Source of the DNA: Mycobacterium deserti
Lineage (GTDB): Bacteria > Actinomycetota > Actinomycetes > Mycobacteriales > Mycobacteriaceae
Direction of reading: 5' to 3'
Assembly (NCBI RefSeq): GCF_025345615.1
Contig: NZ_JAODWD010000003.1
Location: 62,001 to 126,000 of the forward strand
Length of the DNA: 64,000 bases
This document shows positions 1 to 9,412 of this stretch, one piece after another. The translations under genes were made by a program, and so were the position numbers. The notes under the pieces were generated by a model. The model saw only the letters and a program-made list of their open reading frames with translations. It was not told the origin of the DNA and ran no database searches. The first letter of the stretch is position 1; each line of letters opens with the position of its first letter.

Positions 1-939
1 GCCGGTGACCCACAGTCGCGCGGTGTCGCGCACCAACGCCCGTCCGGCCAGCACGCCGGTCTGCTGGTCGGCGATCATCGCCTGAACCAGCTGAAAGTTA
101 CCGATCGGAGTACCGCCCTGCGTTGCTGTCGCCGCGTAGGCAACCGACTCGTCGAGCGCACGCTGGGCCGTCCCCACGGCGACGGCAGCGATGTGAACCC
201 GCCCGCGTGCCAGCGAGATCATCGCGGCCCGGTAGCCGATGTCTTCATCGCCGCCGATCAACGCGGCGCCGGGAACGCGTACGTCGTCGAAGCTAACGTC
301 GGCCGTCCAGGCGCCTTCCTGGCCCATCTTGGCGTCCTTGGAGCCGACCACCACGCCGGGGGCGTCGGCGGGGACCAGGAATACGGCGATCCCGGCGCCC
401 TCATCGTCCGCGGGCCGGGTCCGGGCGAAGACGATGAACAGGTTGGCCGTCGGCGCGTTGGTGATGAAGCGCTTCTGGCCGTTGATGATCCAGTCGTCTC
501 CGTCGCGAACGGCCTTTGTGCGGAGGCCAGAAGGGTTCGACCCGGCGCCCGGTTCGGTCAGCGCGAACGCGGCCACGACGTCGCCGGTGGCAATCGGCTC
601 GAGCCAGCGCGACTTCTGCTCGTCGGTGCCGAAGCCGACGAGGACCTGGCCGGCGATGCCGTTGTTGGTGCCGAACATCGACCGTACGGCCATGGACGTG
701 TAGCCGAGTTCCATCGCCAGCTCGACGTCCTGGGCGAGATTCAGCCCGAGTCCGCCCCATTGCTGCGGGATCGCGTACCCGAACAGGCCCATCTTCTTGG
801 CCTGGTCGCGCAGATCGTCGGGCACCCGGTCGTCGACCAGGATCTCCTGCTCGCGCGGGACGACGGAGGTGCGCACGAAATGCCGGGTCTGTGCCAGGAT
901 CTCGCCGAAATCCTCGTCGCTGACTTCTGCGGTGGTCAT
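1..939 (-). CDS. Acyl-CoA dehydrogenase, C-terminus cut by window edge
   Basis: FAD-dependent enzyme expected to introduce an alpha,beta double bond into an acyl-CoA. The 313 visible codons hold the N-terminal helical domain, the family signature AFALTEPGAGSN at about residues 124-135 and the KRFITN segment near 156-161. The C-terminal helical domain with the catalytic base lies beyond position 1. The ATG at 939 starts a protein reading MTTAEVSDEDF. The gene is divergent from the SDR-thiolase-FadE operon starting at 1043, and a perfect inverted repeat lies between them, so both sides are probably regulated together. Substrate unknown. Confidence 0.9.
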   Translation of the reverse strand, partial: MTTAEVSDEDFGEILAQTRHFVRTSVVPREQEILVDDRVPDDLRDQAKKMGLFGYAIPQQWGGLGLNLAQDVELAMELGYTSMAVRSMFGTNNGIAGQVLVGFGTDEQKSRWLEPIATGDVVAAFALTEPGAGSNPSGLRTKAVRDGDDWIINGQKRFITNAPTANLFIVFARTRPADDEGAGIAVFLVPADAPGVVVGSKDAKMGQEGAWTADVSFDDVRVPGAALIGGDEDIGYRAAMISLARGRVHIAAVAVGTAQRALDESVAYAATATQGGTPIGNFQLVQAMIADQQTGVLAGRALVRDTARLWVTG

Positions 940-969
940 CGTTCGATGCTCCTCCTCTGCGTGCTCGCA

Positions 970-990
970 AATCATATATGAAATATGATT
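970..990. promoter_or_regulatory. Perfect inverted repeat, likely operator
   Basis: AATCATAT (970-977) and ATATGATT (983-990) are exact reverse complements separated by 5 bases. The repeat sits midway in the 103-base gap between the divergent acyl-CoA dehydrogenase and SDR genes. Its sequence differs from the 19-bp TACTGTAA family found later in the window, so a different repressor probably binds here. The GntR protein encoded at 4223-4900, last gene of the adjacent operon, is the obvious candidate. Confidence 0.6.
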
Positions 991-1042
991 CAGGCTTGAC
1001 GGGGCCCTTCTCGGTCCCTGACCAGCGAAGAGAGGTGCTCGA

Positions 1043-1783
1043 GTGTCGTTGTTGACCGGTCAGACAGCAGTGGTCACAGGCGGGGCCCAAGGGTTGGGTT
1101 ACGCGATCGCGGAGAGGTTCGTCGCCGAGGGGGCGCGGGTGGTGCTCGGCGACCTGGATCTCGGCGCGACGGAGGCTGCGGCCAAACAACTCGGCGGCGA
1201 CCAGGTGGCGGTCGCCGTGCGCTGCGACGTGGTCAAGGGCGACGAGGTCGACGCGTTGACCGCGGCGGCGGTGGAGCGGTTCGGCGGTCTGGACGTCATG
1301 GTGAACAACGCGGGCATCACCCGCGACGCGACGCTGCGCAAGATGACCGAGGAACAGTTCGACCAGGTCATCGCCGTCCACCTGAAAGGCACGTGGAACG
1401 GGACGAAGGCGGCCGCGGCGATCATGCGGGAGAACAAGCGTGGCGCGATCGTCAACATGTCGTCGATCTCCGGCAAGGTGGGTCTCGTCGGCCAAACCAA
1501 CTACTCGGCGGCCAAGGCCGGCATCGTCGGCATGACAAAAGCCGCCGCCAAGGAGCTCGCCCATCTCGGCGTACGGGTCAACGCGATCCAACCGGGGTTG
1601 ATCCGCTCGGCGATGACCGTGGCCATGCCGCAACACATCTGGGATCAGAAGTTGGCCGAGGTGCCAATGGGCAGGGCCGGTGAACCGGCCGAGGTCGCGA
1701 AGGTGGCGCTGTTTCTGGCCAGCGATCTGTCGTCGTACATGACGGGAACGGTCCTCGAGGTCACCGGGGGACGGCACATATGA
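1043..1783 (+). CDS. SDR-family oxidoreductase (3-oxoacyl reductase / 3-hydroxyacyl dehydrogenase type)
   Basis: NAD(P)-dependent short-chain dehydrogenase of 246 residues, a typical length. The cofactor motif TGGAQGLG is at residues 12-19, NNAG at 88-91, and the catalytic Ser141, Tyr154 (YSAAK) and Lys158 are all present. The C-terminus ends in a standard SDR tail (EVTGGRHI). GTG start at 1043 preceded by AGAGAGG. The stop overlaps the ATG of the thiolase gene by 4 bases, and an acyl-CoA dehydrogenase follows, so it most likely oxidises a 3-hydroxyacyl-CoA in a beta-oxidation cycle. The reductive direction cannot be excluded. Confidence 0.88.
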   Translation: MSLLTGQTAVVTGGAQGLGYAIAERFVAEGARVVLGDLDLGATEAAAKQLGGDQVAVAVRCDVVKGDEVDALTAAAVERFGGLDVMVNNAGITRDATLRKMTEEQFDQVIAVHLKGTWNGTKAAAAIMRENKRGAIVNMSSISGKVGLVGQTNYSAAKAGIVGMTKAAAKELAHLGVRVNAIQPGLIRSAMTVAMPQHIWDQKLAEVPMGRAGEPAEVAKVALFLASDLSSYMTGTVLEVTGGRHI

Positions 1784-2997
1784 GCCGCGAAGCGGTCATC
1801 TGCGAACCGGTGCGCACGCCGATCGGTCGCTACGGCGGCATGTTCACGTCGCTGACCGCGGTGGACCTGGGAATCGCCGCGCTGACGGGGCTGCTCGATC
1901 GGACCGGGATCGCGCCAGAGAGTGTGCAGGACGTCATCCTCGGACACTGCTATCCGAGCAGCGAGGCGCCCGCGATCGGACGCGTGGTGGCGTTGGATGC
2001 CGGGCTGCCGGTGACGGTTCCGGGCATGCAGGTCGACAGGCGGTGCGGGTCGGGACTTCAGGCGGTCATCCAGGCCTGCCTGCAGGTTGTCAACGGCGAC
2101 AACGACGTTGTGGTCGCCGGGGGTGCCGAGAGCATGAGCAACGTCGCGTTCTACTCCACCGACATGCGGTGGGGAGGTGCACGAACCGGCGTCAAGGTGC
2201 ACGACGCTCTGGCCCGCGGCCGCTCCACCGCGGGTGGGCGGCACTACCCGGTGACCGGCGGCATGCTGGAGACCGCCGAGAATCTGCGCCGCCAGTACGG
2301 CATCTCGCGGCAGGAGCAGGACGAGCTGGCGGTCAGGTCACATCAGCGTGCCGTCGCCGCACAGAAGGACGGCGTCCTGGCCGAGGAGATCATCCCGGTC
2401 GCGGTGCGCACCCGGCAGGGGGAGGATCTCGTCGACACCGACGAGCACCCGCGGGCCGACACCTCGGTTGAGTCACTGGCGAAGCTGAAACCCGTTCTGA
2501 TAAGCGATGATCCGGACGCCACCGTTACCGCGGGCAATGCCAGCGGTCAGAACGACGCCGCCTCGATGTGCATCGTGACCACCCGGCAGAAGGCGGACGA
2601 ACTCGGGCTCACGCCGTTGGTCCGGCTGGTGGCATGGGGGTCGGCGGGCGTCGCGCCGAACGTCATGGGGATCGGGCCGGTTCCTGCAACCGAGGTGGCG
2701 CTCGCCAAAGCAGGCCTGCAGCTGCGCGACATCGACCTCATCGAACTGAACGAGGCATTCGCCGCACAGGCCCTGGCCGTGATGCGGGAGTGGAGGTTCA
2801 CCGCAGCCGACCACGACCGGACCAACGTGCACGGTTCGGGTATCTCCCTGGGTCACCCGGTCGGCGCGACAGGCGGCCGGATGCTGGCCACGCTTGCCCG
2901 TGAGATGGGCCGGCGCGGCGTGCGCTATGGGCTGGAGACGATGTGCATCGGCGGTGGCCAGGGGTTGGCCGCCGTCTTCGAAAGGGTGGGCGCGTGA
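1780..2997 (+). CDS. Thiolase (acetyl-CoA C-acyltransferase)
   Basis: 405-residue degradative-type thiolase, expected to cleave a 3-oxoacyl-CoA with CoA. The acyl-accepting Cys89 lies in DRRCGSGLQ, the conserved GHPVGATG His block is near residue 357, and the second cysteine is in CIGGGQG near the C-terminus. All catalytic residues are therefore present. It overlaps the upstream SDR by ATGA (1780-1783). With the SDR, the downstream acyl-CoA dehydrogenase and the crotonases elsewhere in the window it supplies the last step of a beta-oxidation spiral. Confidence 0.92.
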   Translation: MSREAVICEPVRTPIGRYGGMFTSLTAVDLGIAALTGLLDRTGIAPESVQDVILGHCYPSSEAPAIGRVVALDAGLPVTVPGMQVDRRCGSGLQAVIQACLQVVNGDNDVVVAGGAESMSNVAFYSTDMRWGGARTGVKVHDALARGRSTAGGRHYPVTGGMLETAENLRRQYGISRQEQDELAVRSHQRAVAAQKDGVLAEEIIPVAVRTRQGEDLVDTDEHPRADTSVESLAKLKPVLISDDPDATVTAGNASGQNDAASMCIVTTRQKADELGLTPLVRLVAWGSAGVAPNVMGIGPVPATEVALAKAGLQLRDIDLIELNEAFAAQALAVMREWRFTAADHDRTNVHGSGISLGHPVGATGGRMLATLAREMGRRGVRYGLETMCIGGGQGLAAVFERVGA

Positions 2998-3025
2998 CCA
3001 AGCGAGAAGCGAAGCGGGATCGCGC

Positions 3026-4219
3026 ATGACACGACTGGCGCAGACCCTGGGGCTCTCGGAGTTTCAGACCGAAATCCTCGCCACAGTACGGCGATTCGTC
3101 GACAAGGAGATCATCCCCACCGCCCAGGAGTTGGAGCACGCCGACACCTACCCACAGGCCATCGTCGACCAGATGAAAGAGATGGGCCTGTTCGGCCTGA
3201 TGATTCCGGAGGAGTACGGAGGGTTGGGCGAATCGCTGCTGACCTACGCACTCTGCGTCGAGGAACTCGCCCGCGGCTGGATGAGCGTCTCCGGGGTGAT
3301 CAACACCCATTTCATCGTCGCGTACATGCTGCGCCAGCACGGCACCGACGCGCAGAAGCAGCGGTACCTGCCGCGAATGGCGATCGGCGAGACGCGCGGC
3401 GCGTTCTCGATGTCGGAACCTGAGCTCGGCTCCGACGTCGCGGCGATCCGCAGCCGGGCCGTGCGCAAAGCCGATGGCAGCTACACGCTCGACGGGCAGA
3501 AGATGTGGCTGACCAACGGCGGCAGCTCGACGCTCGTCGCGGTGTTGGTGCGCACCGACGAGGGCGCCGACAAGCCACACCGCAACCTGACCGCGTTCCT
3601 GATCGAAAAGCCGACGGGATTCGGTGAGGTCGCGCCCGGGCTGACGATTCCCGGCAAGATCGACAAGCTGGGTTACAAAGGGATCGACACCACCGAGCTG
3701 ATCTTCGACGGGTATGTCGCACAGGCCGACGACGTCCTCGGCGAAGCGCCCGGGCAGGGCTTTTTTCAGATGATGGACGGCATCGAGGTGGGCCGGGTCA
3801 ATGTGTCCGCGCGAGCGTGTGGCGTCGGTATCCGCGCCTTCGAGTTGGCGGTCCGCTACGCGCAGCAGCGCGAGACCTTCGGCAAGCCGATCGCCGACCA
3901 TCAGGCCATCGCGTTCCAACTCGCCGAAATGGCAACCAAAGTCGAGGCTGCGCATCTGATGATGGTCAACGCCGCGCGGTTGAAGGACTCGGGCGAACGC
4001 AACGACGTCGCGGCGGGGATGGCGAAGTATCTTGCGAGCGAGTTCTGCGCCGAGGTCACGCAGCAGAGTTTCCGGATCCACGGCGGCTACGGCTATTCCA
4101 AGGAATACGAGATCGAGCGATTGATGCGCGACGCCCCCTTCCTCCTGATCGGCGAGGGCACGAGCGAGATTCAGAAGAACATCATCAGCAAGCGACTGCT
4201 CGCCGACTACCGGATCTGA
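3026..4219 (+). CDS. Acyl-CoA dehydrogenase
   Basis: 397-residue FAD enzyme of the short/medium-chain acyl-CoA dehydrogenase type. The signature FSMSEPELGSDV is at about residues 127-138, KMWLTNGG follows, and the C-terminal IGEGTSEIQ carries the Glu that acts as base in many family members. The reading frame is open from 2894, but the N-terminal family homology begins at the ATG at 3026 (MTRLAQTLGL), 28 bases after the thiolase stop. Third gene of the operon starting at 1043. Confidence 0.9.
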   Translation: MTRLAQTLGLSEFQTEILATVRRFVDKEIIPTAQELEHADTYPQAIVDQMKEMGLFGLMIPEEYGGLGESLLTYALCVEELARGWMSVSGVINTHFIVAYMLRQHGTDAQKQRYLPRMAIGETRGAFSMSEPELGSDVAAIRSRAVRKADGSYTLDGQKMWLTNGGSSTLVAVLVRTDEGADKPHRNLTAFLIEKPTGFGEVAPGLTIPGKIDKLGYKGIDTTELIFDGYVAQADDVLGEAPGQGFFQMMDGIEVGRVNVSARACGVGIRAFELAVRYAQQRETFGKPIADHQAIAFQLAEMATKVEAAHLMMVNAARLKDSGERNDVAAGMAKYLASEFCAEVTQQSFRIHGGYGYSKEYEIERLMRDAPFLLIGEGTSEIQKNIISKRLLADYRI

Positions 4220-4222
4220 CTG

Positions 4223-4900
4223 ATGACGGTGCCCGAGATCCCGCCGGTCCTCGCCCGGCCGCAGCTCGCCGAGGACGTTGCGCGCATCGTGCGCAAGCGC
4301 ATCTTCGACGGCAGCTACGCGGCGGGCTCCTACGTGCGCCTTGACCAGCTCGCGGCGGACCTCGGCGTGAGCGTCACCCCGGTGCGCGAGGCGCTCTTCG
4401 AACTCAAGGCCGAGGGGTTGCTCGCCCAGCAGCCGCACCGCGGGTTCGTCGTCCTGCCGGTCACCGGCCGCGACCTCACCGACGTCTCCGACGTGCAGGC
4501 CTACATCGGGGGTCAGCTCGCGGCACGCGCCGCTGCCAACATCACCGATGAACAGTTGCGCGAACTCCAGCGCATCCAGTCCGACCTCGAGGACGCCTAC
4601 GCCGTCGACGACGACGAACGGGCGGTCCGGCTCAATCACGAATTCCACCGGGCGATCAATGTGGCCGCCGACTCGCCGAAACTCGCTCAGTTGATGTCGC
4701 AGATCACCCGCTATGCGCCCGAGTCGGTGTTCCCGACCATCCCCGGGTGGCCGCAAAAGTCGTGTACACACCACCGCAGGCTGCTCGAGGCACTACAGAG
4801 GCGAGACGAAGACCTGGCCCGCACGGCGATGTCGGAGCATCTCGCCGCAGGGGCGGAGCCGCTGATCCACCACCTCACGCAACGCGGTGTGGTCACCTAA
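4223..4900 (+). CDS. GntR-family transcriptional regulator (FCD domain)
   Basis: 225-residue regulator with an N-terminal winged helix (LAADLGVSVTPVREALFELK, about residues 44-63) and a C-terminal all-helical FCD ligand domain containing the metal-type pattern LNHEFHRAI and a later HHRRLLEAL. FCD regulators usually sense organic acids or acyl-CoA. It starts 3 bases after the acyl-CoA dehydrogenase stop, so it is co-transcribed with the enzymes it probably controls. Candidate ligand for the repeat at 970-990. Confidence 0.88.
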   Translation: MTVPEIPPVLARPQLAEDVARIVRKRIFDGSYAAGSYVRLDQLAADLGVSVTPVREALFELKAEGLLAQQPHRGFVVLPVTGRDLTDVSDVQAYIGGQLAARAAANITDEQLRELQRIQSDLEDAYAVDDDERAVRLNHEFHRAINVAADSPKLAQLMSQITRYAPESVFPTIPGWPQKSCTHHRRLLEALQRRDEDLARTAMSEHLAAGAEPLIHHLTQRGVVT

Positions 4901-4922
4901 CCGCGCGAGCTGGGCCCACGCG

Positions 4923-4980
4923 CGAGCAGACGCAAACCTGCGCATTCGCTGCGGAAATTAGGCAGTTTTACGTCTGCTCG
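4923..4980. terminator. Inverted repeat at convergent gene ends, possible bidirectional terminator
   Basis: CGAGCAGACG (4923-4932) is the exact reverse complement of CGTCTGCTCG (4971-4980). The pair encloses 38 bases and spans the end of the minus-strand acyl-CoA synthetase. It lies between the convergent gntR (ends 4900) and synthetase (ends 4968) genes. The long loop makes it weaker than the three tighter elements at 15476, 49696 and 60508, and its sequence differs from them. Confidence 0.4.
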
Positions 4981-6458
4981 GCCAGCAGAACCTTGAGTGC
5001 ACGGGCATCGACCTTGCCGGTCGCCTTACGCGGGATCTCGCTATCGGAGTCGACGCGCAGCCACACTGTCGGAACCTTGAACGCGCTCAATCGTTTCCGG
5101 ACTTCGGCGCGCACGTCGTCGACGGCGCGCTCGGAGACCACCACCGCGCCGACCGCACCCGCCACCTCGGTGACGAACGCGTTGTCGACGCCGGCGATGG
5201 TGCGCAGAGCCTGCTCGACCTCGCTGGGGTAGACGGTCGCGCCGCTCACCTTGAACATGTCGTCGGAGCGGCCGTGATAGAACATGAAGCCGTCGGCATC
5301 GAGATGGCCGAGGTCGCCGGTGGGGTAATAGCCGTCGGCGGTGAAGAGGTCATAGCGGCCGCGCCGGCATATGCCACGCATGACATGTGGCCCACGGATC
5401 TGGATCACGCCGACCTCGCCAGCAGGCAGCGGCGCTCCGCTGTCCTGGTCGACAATCCGGACGTCCATGCCCGCGAACGGTTTACCGCAGCTGCCCCATG
5501 CTGAGCGCGGCATGTCGGTGTCGGCGGGATAGCCGCAGTACGGGCCGAACGACTCGGTCATCCCGAACAACTTCGCCCGCGCACCCGGTTGCGCGCGTTG
5601 GTCCGGCGGCAGCAGGGCCTCGAGGCTTCCGGGCCGCAACGACGACAGATCCGCTGCGACCGAATCGGTTTGCCGTGCCAACGCCTCGGCCTGATCCGGC
5701 CAACCGCGAAACAGCGTGACCCGCTCACGTTCGAGCAGTCGTAGCGTGGACTCGGGCCTGGGGATCTCCTCGGTCACCAACGTCGCGCCGGCCACCAGGG
5801 CTGAGAGCACGCCGCTGCCGAAGCCGCCGACCCAGAAGAAGGGCATTGGCAGATACAGCCTTGTGTCGGCACCGATACAACGCGCCGTCAGCCCCGACCG
5901 CACCGCGCCCAGCGCGTTGCCGTGGGAGTGAATGACGCCCTTCGGTGGGCCGCTGCTGCCGGAGGTGAACATGATCGCGAGCGTGTCGCTGGGGGTGACC
6001 GACGTGGTGATGGCATCGACGTCCACCTCGTTGTCCGGTCGCGGTAGGTGCCGCGAATCCCAGACACCCCGCAGCGCAGGAAGATTCGCACGCTCAGGGG
6101 CAACGTCGTCGAGGTAACGGTGACCGCGGAACTCGTCCACCGCGACGAGGTACTGCACTGACGCCACGCGCAGCTGGTCGACGAGCTCGGGGGGTTGCAG
6201 CAGCGTGCTCATCGGCACCAGCACGGCGCCGATGCGGGTCAGCGCCACCGAAACCTGCACCCATTGCGCCCGGTTGGGCATGATCAGCCCGACACGGGTG
6301 CCCTTGCCCACGCCCGCCGCGACGAAGGCGCCGGCCATCTCCCGGGTCGTGACGTCGAGTTCGCCGTAGGTGATCCGGTGGTCGGGGTCGATTACCATCG
6401 GCTTGTCCGGGTCGTTCGCGGCGTGCAGGCGCACGAGTTGGTCGACGGTGTCAGTCAT
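4968..6458 (-). CDS. AMP-forming acyl-CoA synthetase (third of three in tandem)
   Basis: 496-residue ANL-superfamily ligase that activates a carboxylic acid with ATP and CoA. The AMP-binding loop MFTSGSSGPPKGV is near residues 163-175, the adenylation motif GMTES follows around residue 300, YPTGDLG is present, and the C-terminal catalytic lysine lies in RKATGKVDAR. The ATG at 6458 overlaps the end of the upstream synthetase by 8 bases. It is the last gene of the minus-strand operon of three crotonases and three synthetases. Substrate not predictable. Confidence 0.9.
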   Translation of the reverse strand: MTDTVDQLVRLHAANDPDKPMVIDPDHRITYGELDVTTREMAGAFVAAGVGKGTRVGLIMPNRAQWVQVSVALTRIGAVLVPMSTLLQPPELVDQLRVASVQYLVAVDEFRGHRYLDDVAPERANLPALRGVWDSRHLPRPDNEVDVDAITTSVTPSDTLAIMFTSGSSGPPKGVIHSHGNALGAVRSGLTARCIGADTRLYLPMPFFWVGGFGSGVLSALVAGATLVTEEIPRPESTLRLLERERVTLFRGWPDQAEALARQTDSVAADLSSLRPGSLEALLPPDQRAQPGARAKLFGMTESFGPYCGYPADTDMPRSAWGSCGKPFAGMDVRIVDQDSGAPLPAGEVGVIQIRGPHVMRGICRRGRYDLFTADGYYPTGDLGHLDADGFMFYHGRSDDMFKVSGATVYPSEVEQALRTIAGVDNAFVTEVAGAVGAVVVSERAVDDVRAEVRKRLSAFKVPTVWLRVDSDSEIPRKATGKVDARALKVLLAEQT

Positions 6459-7968
6459 CGAAACACTCCGCCAACCGGGGCAGGTCGATTTTGCCGCTGG
6501 ACATCACGGGAATCCGGGCAGCCGGGACACGGGCGAAACGCCGCGGAATCTTGTATGACGACAGCTCTTCGGACAGTCGCGTCCGCAACGCCGTCTCGTC
6601 GAACGTGCTGCCCTCGTCGAGTTCGAGGACCGCGGCGACCACCTGGCCGCGCTGCGGGTCCGGCAGTCCGATGACGTGGGCGACCATTCCGCCGGTCACC
6701 TTCGCGATCGCCTTCTCGACTTCGGCCGGAGCCACGTTGGCGCCCGCGGTCTTGATCATCGCGCCGCGCCGGCCGACGAAGTAGACGAAGCCTTCATTGT
6801 CGACGCGCACGAGATCGCCGGTGTGAAACCAATCGTCGGCGTCGAAGCACTCCTCGCGGCTGCGCTTGTAGTAGCGCTCCATCAGGAACGGTCCGCGGAC
6901 GTACAGCTCGCCGATGCTGCCGACCTCGGCGCGCTCACCGGTGTCGGGATCGACGACCGTGGTGTCGAATCCCGGCGCCGGCTTGCCGAACGAGCCGCGC
7001 CGGTGCTCCGGCTGGTCGGTCTCATCCTCGCTGATCGTGATGACGCTGCCGGTCTCCGTCATCCCGAGCATCGTGTGCCGCAACTCCGGGTCGGCGGGCC
7101 GCACATCGGGCGCCATGATCGGGTACAGGTTGCCTCGCCGCATAGAGGACAGATCGCGCTGGGGGAGACTGGGATGGTTCGCCAGCGCGGCGATTCCGGC
7201 CACGAACCCATTGGTGATCGTCGGCTTCTCGGCCTCGAGCAGGTCGAGCGTCTCGGCGGGGTCCTCGGCGTTGGAACACACCAGGGTGGCGCCGGCGAGC
7301 ATGGTGGCCAGTATCGAGAACGCGATTCCGCCGATCCAGAAGAACGGTGAGTTGCAGAACAGGCGATCGTCGGGTCCCAGTCCACGAATCACGTTGAGTA
7401 CCTTCTGGTGCTCGAGCAGTGACGCGTGGGTGTGCAGTACCCCTTTGGGCGCGCTCGTCGAACCGGACGTGTACACGATCGCCAGCGCATCGGAAGCGTC
7501 GACGTCGGCCTGTAGCGCGGGCAACACATCGGGGTCGACTGCGTCGCCGGGTTCAGAGTCGAGCAGTACGTGTCGCAGCAGTGGCACCGCCGCGTCGTCG
7601 ATGCCGGTCAGGCGCAGCGCATAGTCGTGGCCACGGTACGACGCCGTGCCGAGCAGTATTTCGACGTCGGCGTGGGCGAGCTGGGTGGCCATCTCGGGTG
7701 CGGTGGCGAACGTCGAGAACGGAATGACGACGGCGCCGATGCGCGCCGCGGCGAGCATCGCGACGATGAACGTCGAACCGTTCGGGTACAGCAGCCCGAC
7801 GTGTGTGCCTTTACCCGCGCCGAGGGCGACGAGGCCACGAGCGAGATCAGTGGAGCGCCGCTCGGCCTCGACATAGGTGAGACGGTCGGCGTCGCAGATC
7901 AACAGGGGATGTGCTCCGCGGCGCCGTGCTTGCTCGCGCAGCACCTGGCCAACCGTTGTCTCACGCAT
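6451..7968 (-). CDS. AMP-forming acyl-CoA synthetase (second of three in tandem)
   Basis: 505-residue ANL ligase beginning MRETTVGQVLREQ. The frame is open to 8235, but the homologous N-terminus and an 8-base overlap with the upstream synthetase both support the ATG at 7968. IVYTSGSTSAPKGV is the phosphate-binding loop, GMTETGSV the adenine-binding motif, FHTGDLV the ribose motif, and VMSSGKIDLP carries the catalytic lysine. All active-site motifs are intact, so it should be functional and distinct from its two neighbours. Confidence 0.9.
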   Translation of the reverse strand: MRETTVGQVLREQARRRGAHPLLICDADRLTYVEAERRSTDLARGLVALGAGKGTHVGLLYPNGSTFIVAMLAAARIGAVVIPFSTFATAPEMATQLAHADVEILLGTASYRGHDYALRLTGIDDAAVPLLRHVLLDSEPGDAVDPDVLPALQADVDASDALAIVYTSGSTSAPKGVLHTHASLLEHQKVLNVIRGLGPDDRLFCNSPFFWIGGIAFSILATMLAGATLVCSNAEDPAETLDLLEAEKPTITNGFVAGIAALANHPSLPQRDLSSMRRGNLYPIMAPDVRPADPELRHTMLGMTETGSVITISEDETDQPEHRRGSFGKPAPGFDTTVVDPDTGERAEVGSIGELYVRGPFLMERYYKRSREECFDADDWFHTGDLVRVDNEGFVYFVGRRGAMIKTAGANVAPAEVEKAIAKVTGGMVAHVIGLPDPQRGQVVAAVLELDEGSTFDETALRTRLSEELSSYKIPRRFARVPAARIPVMSSGKIDLPRLAECFDD

Positions 7969-9412
7969 GTTCGACGGCAGCACTGAAGTGACGTCGAACC
8001 GCGGCGAGGTCGGCCTTCCCGGACGGTGTCCGCGGAATCTGCTCGACGACCACGATGTCGGTGGGAATCTCGTAGCGCGCCAGGCGCGCCCGCAGGAAGT
8101 CGAGCAGGGCGGCCACATCCACGCGCTCCCGGAGTTCGACCATCGCGACGGGTGTCTCGCCGAGTCGCTCGTCGGGCCGGCCGACCACGGCCGCACCCTG
8201 CACCGCCGGATGCGCCTCCAGCGTGGTGCGCACATCGTCGGGCATCACCTTGAAGCCGCCGCGGATGATGGCCTGATCTGCCCTGCCGAGGATCCACACG
8301 AAGCCATCGGGGTCGATGCGGGCCATGTCGGTGGTGCGGATCCAGTCGCCGGACGGGCCGAGTTGGCCCGGTTTGACTTCGAGCAATCCGGGCTCGTTTG
8401 GGCCACGTGGCGACCCGTCGTCGCCGACGACCCGCAGTTGAGCGCCGAGACTGGCCCTACCCACGCTGCCGCGCTTGGCGTGCCAGTACTTCTGATAGTC
8501 AGGCAAAGTCCAGCCCGCCACGCCGCCACCGAATTCCGTTGCGGCGTAGGACGTCAAAACCGGGATGCCGAATTTGTCGGTGAATGCGTCCGCGTCGTCG
8601 GCAGACAACGGTGCGGTGCCAGACGTCACGGCGCGGATGCTCGCCAGGTCGTCCCGTGTCAGGTGCGAGTGCAGCACGGTGCGCAGCGCGGCGGGCACCA
8701 GCGACACCGCCTTCGGCCGATGCCTGCGCACCGCATTGGCCCAGTTGTCCAGTTCGAAGCGGTCCAGCAGCGCGAACGACCGGCCTTCGCAGACACACTG
8801 AAGGACACGGAAGACGCCGCCGATGTGCACCAGTGGCGCGTTGACGATCGCAACGCCGCGCCGCAGCTCGGAAGGCGGTGCCGCTGCGCCGAAATCGGTG
8901 CCCACCACGCTGCGTGCCAACATGTCGTAACTGAGGTCGACGCGCTTGGGCGGTCCGGTGGTCCCGCTGGTCAGCATGCGCACCGCAACGCCTGGCCGTC
9001 CGGTGCCTGCGGGTACCTGTGCGCAGACACGAGGCGGGTCTGCCAGGTTCGAGATCACCGCCGTGGCCGTATCTGGGTCTGGTGTCACCAGACGCATGTC
9101 ATCGGCGACCCCGATCACCAACGGCAGGCAAAGCGATTCGATGTCTTCCGTGGTCCGGTCGTCCCCGCGCGACGGGTTGATGACGACGACCGTTCCGCCG
9201 CCCATCAGCACGCCGAGGACCGTGGCGATGTGAACCGGGGTGTTGCGCAACAGGATGCCGACCTGGCGCTGCGCGGTGATCGCCTCGATACGGTGTGCGG
9301 CCTCGGCGAGTTCGCCCCAGGTCGACCACTCCTCGTCGAACTCGACGGCGGGCGCCTCCGGTTGCAGGTCGAGCACGGCGGCGATGCGAAGGCCGAGCGC
9401 ATGCCCGGTCAT
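7961..9412 (-). CDS. AMP-forming acyl-CoA synthetase (first of three in tandem)
   Basis: 483-residue, somewhat divergent ANL ligase. MLTSGTTGPPKRVDLS is the phosphate-binding loop, with Arg where Gly is usual after Lys. RTTDMARIDPDGFV holds the ribose-binding Asp, and PRTPSGKADLAAV holds the C-terminal lysine. The start ATG shares one base with the stop of the upstream crotonase (TGATG). It is clearly more diverged than its two neighbours, which argues for a different acid substrate rather than recent duplication. Confidence 0.86.
   Translation of the reverse strand: MTGHALGLRIAAVLDLQPEAPAVEFDEEWSTWGELAEAAHRIEAITAQRQVGILLRNTPVHIATVLGVLMGGGTVVVINPSRGDDRTTEDIESLCLPLVIGVADDMRLVTPDPDTATAVISNLADPPRVCAQVPAGTGRPGVAVRMLTSGTTGPPKRVDLSYDMLARSVVGTDFGAAAPPSELRRGVAIVNAPLVHIGGVFRVLQCVCEGRSFALLDRFELDNWANAVRRHRPKAVSLVPAALRTVLHSHLTRDDLASIRAVTSGTAPLSADDADAFTDKFGIPVLTSYAATEFGGGVAGWTLPDYQKYWHAKRGSVGRASLGAQLRVVGDDGSPRGPNEPGLLEVKPGQLGPSGDWIRTTDMARIDPDGFVWILGRADQAIIRGGFKVMPDDVRTTLEAHPAVQGAAVVGRPDERLGETPVAMVELRERVDVAALLDFLRARLARYEIPTDIVVVEQIPRTPSGKADLAAVRRHFSAAVEHA

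Noticed and set aside
401..1777. Minus-strand open frame of 458 codons spanning the divergent promoter
   Set aside because: It crosses two well-supported genes in the wrong frame, including the regulatory gap at 940-1042.
2798..4774. Minus-strand open frame of 658 codons opposite the acyl-CoA dehydrogenase
   Set aside because: Its translation has no domain-like order and is rich in Arg, Gly and Asp-Val repeats, as expected of a GC-rich antisense frame. The plus strand has an intact FadE and GntR gene.
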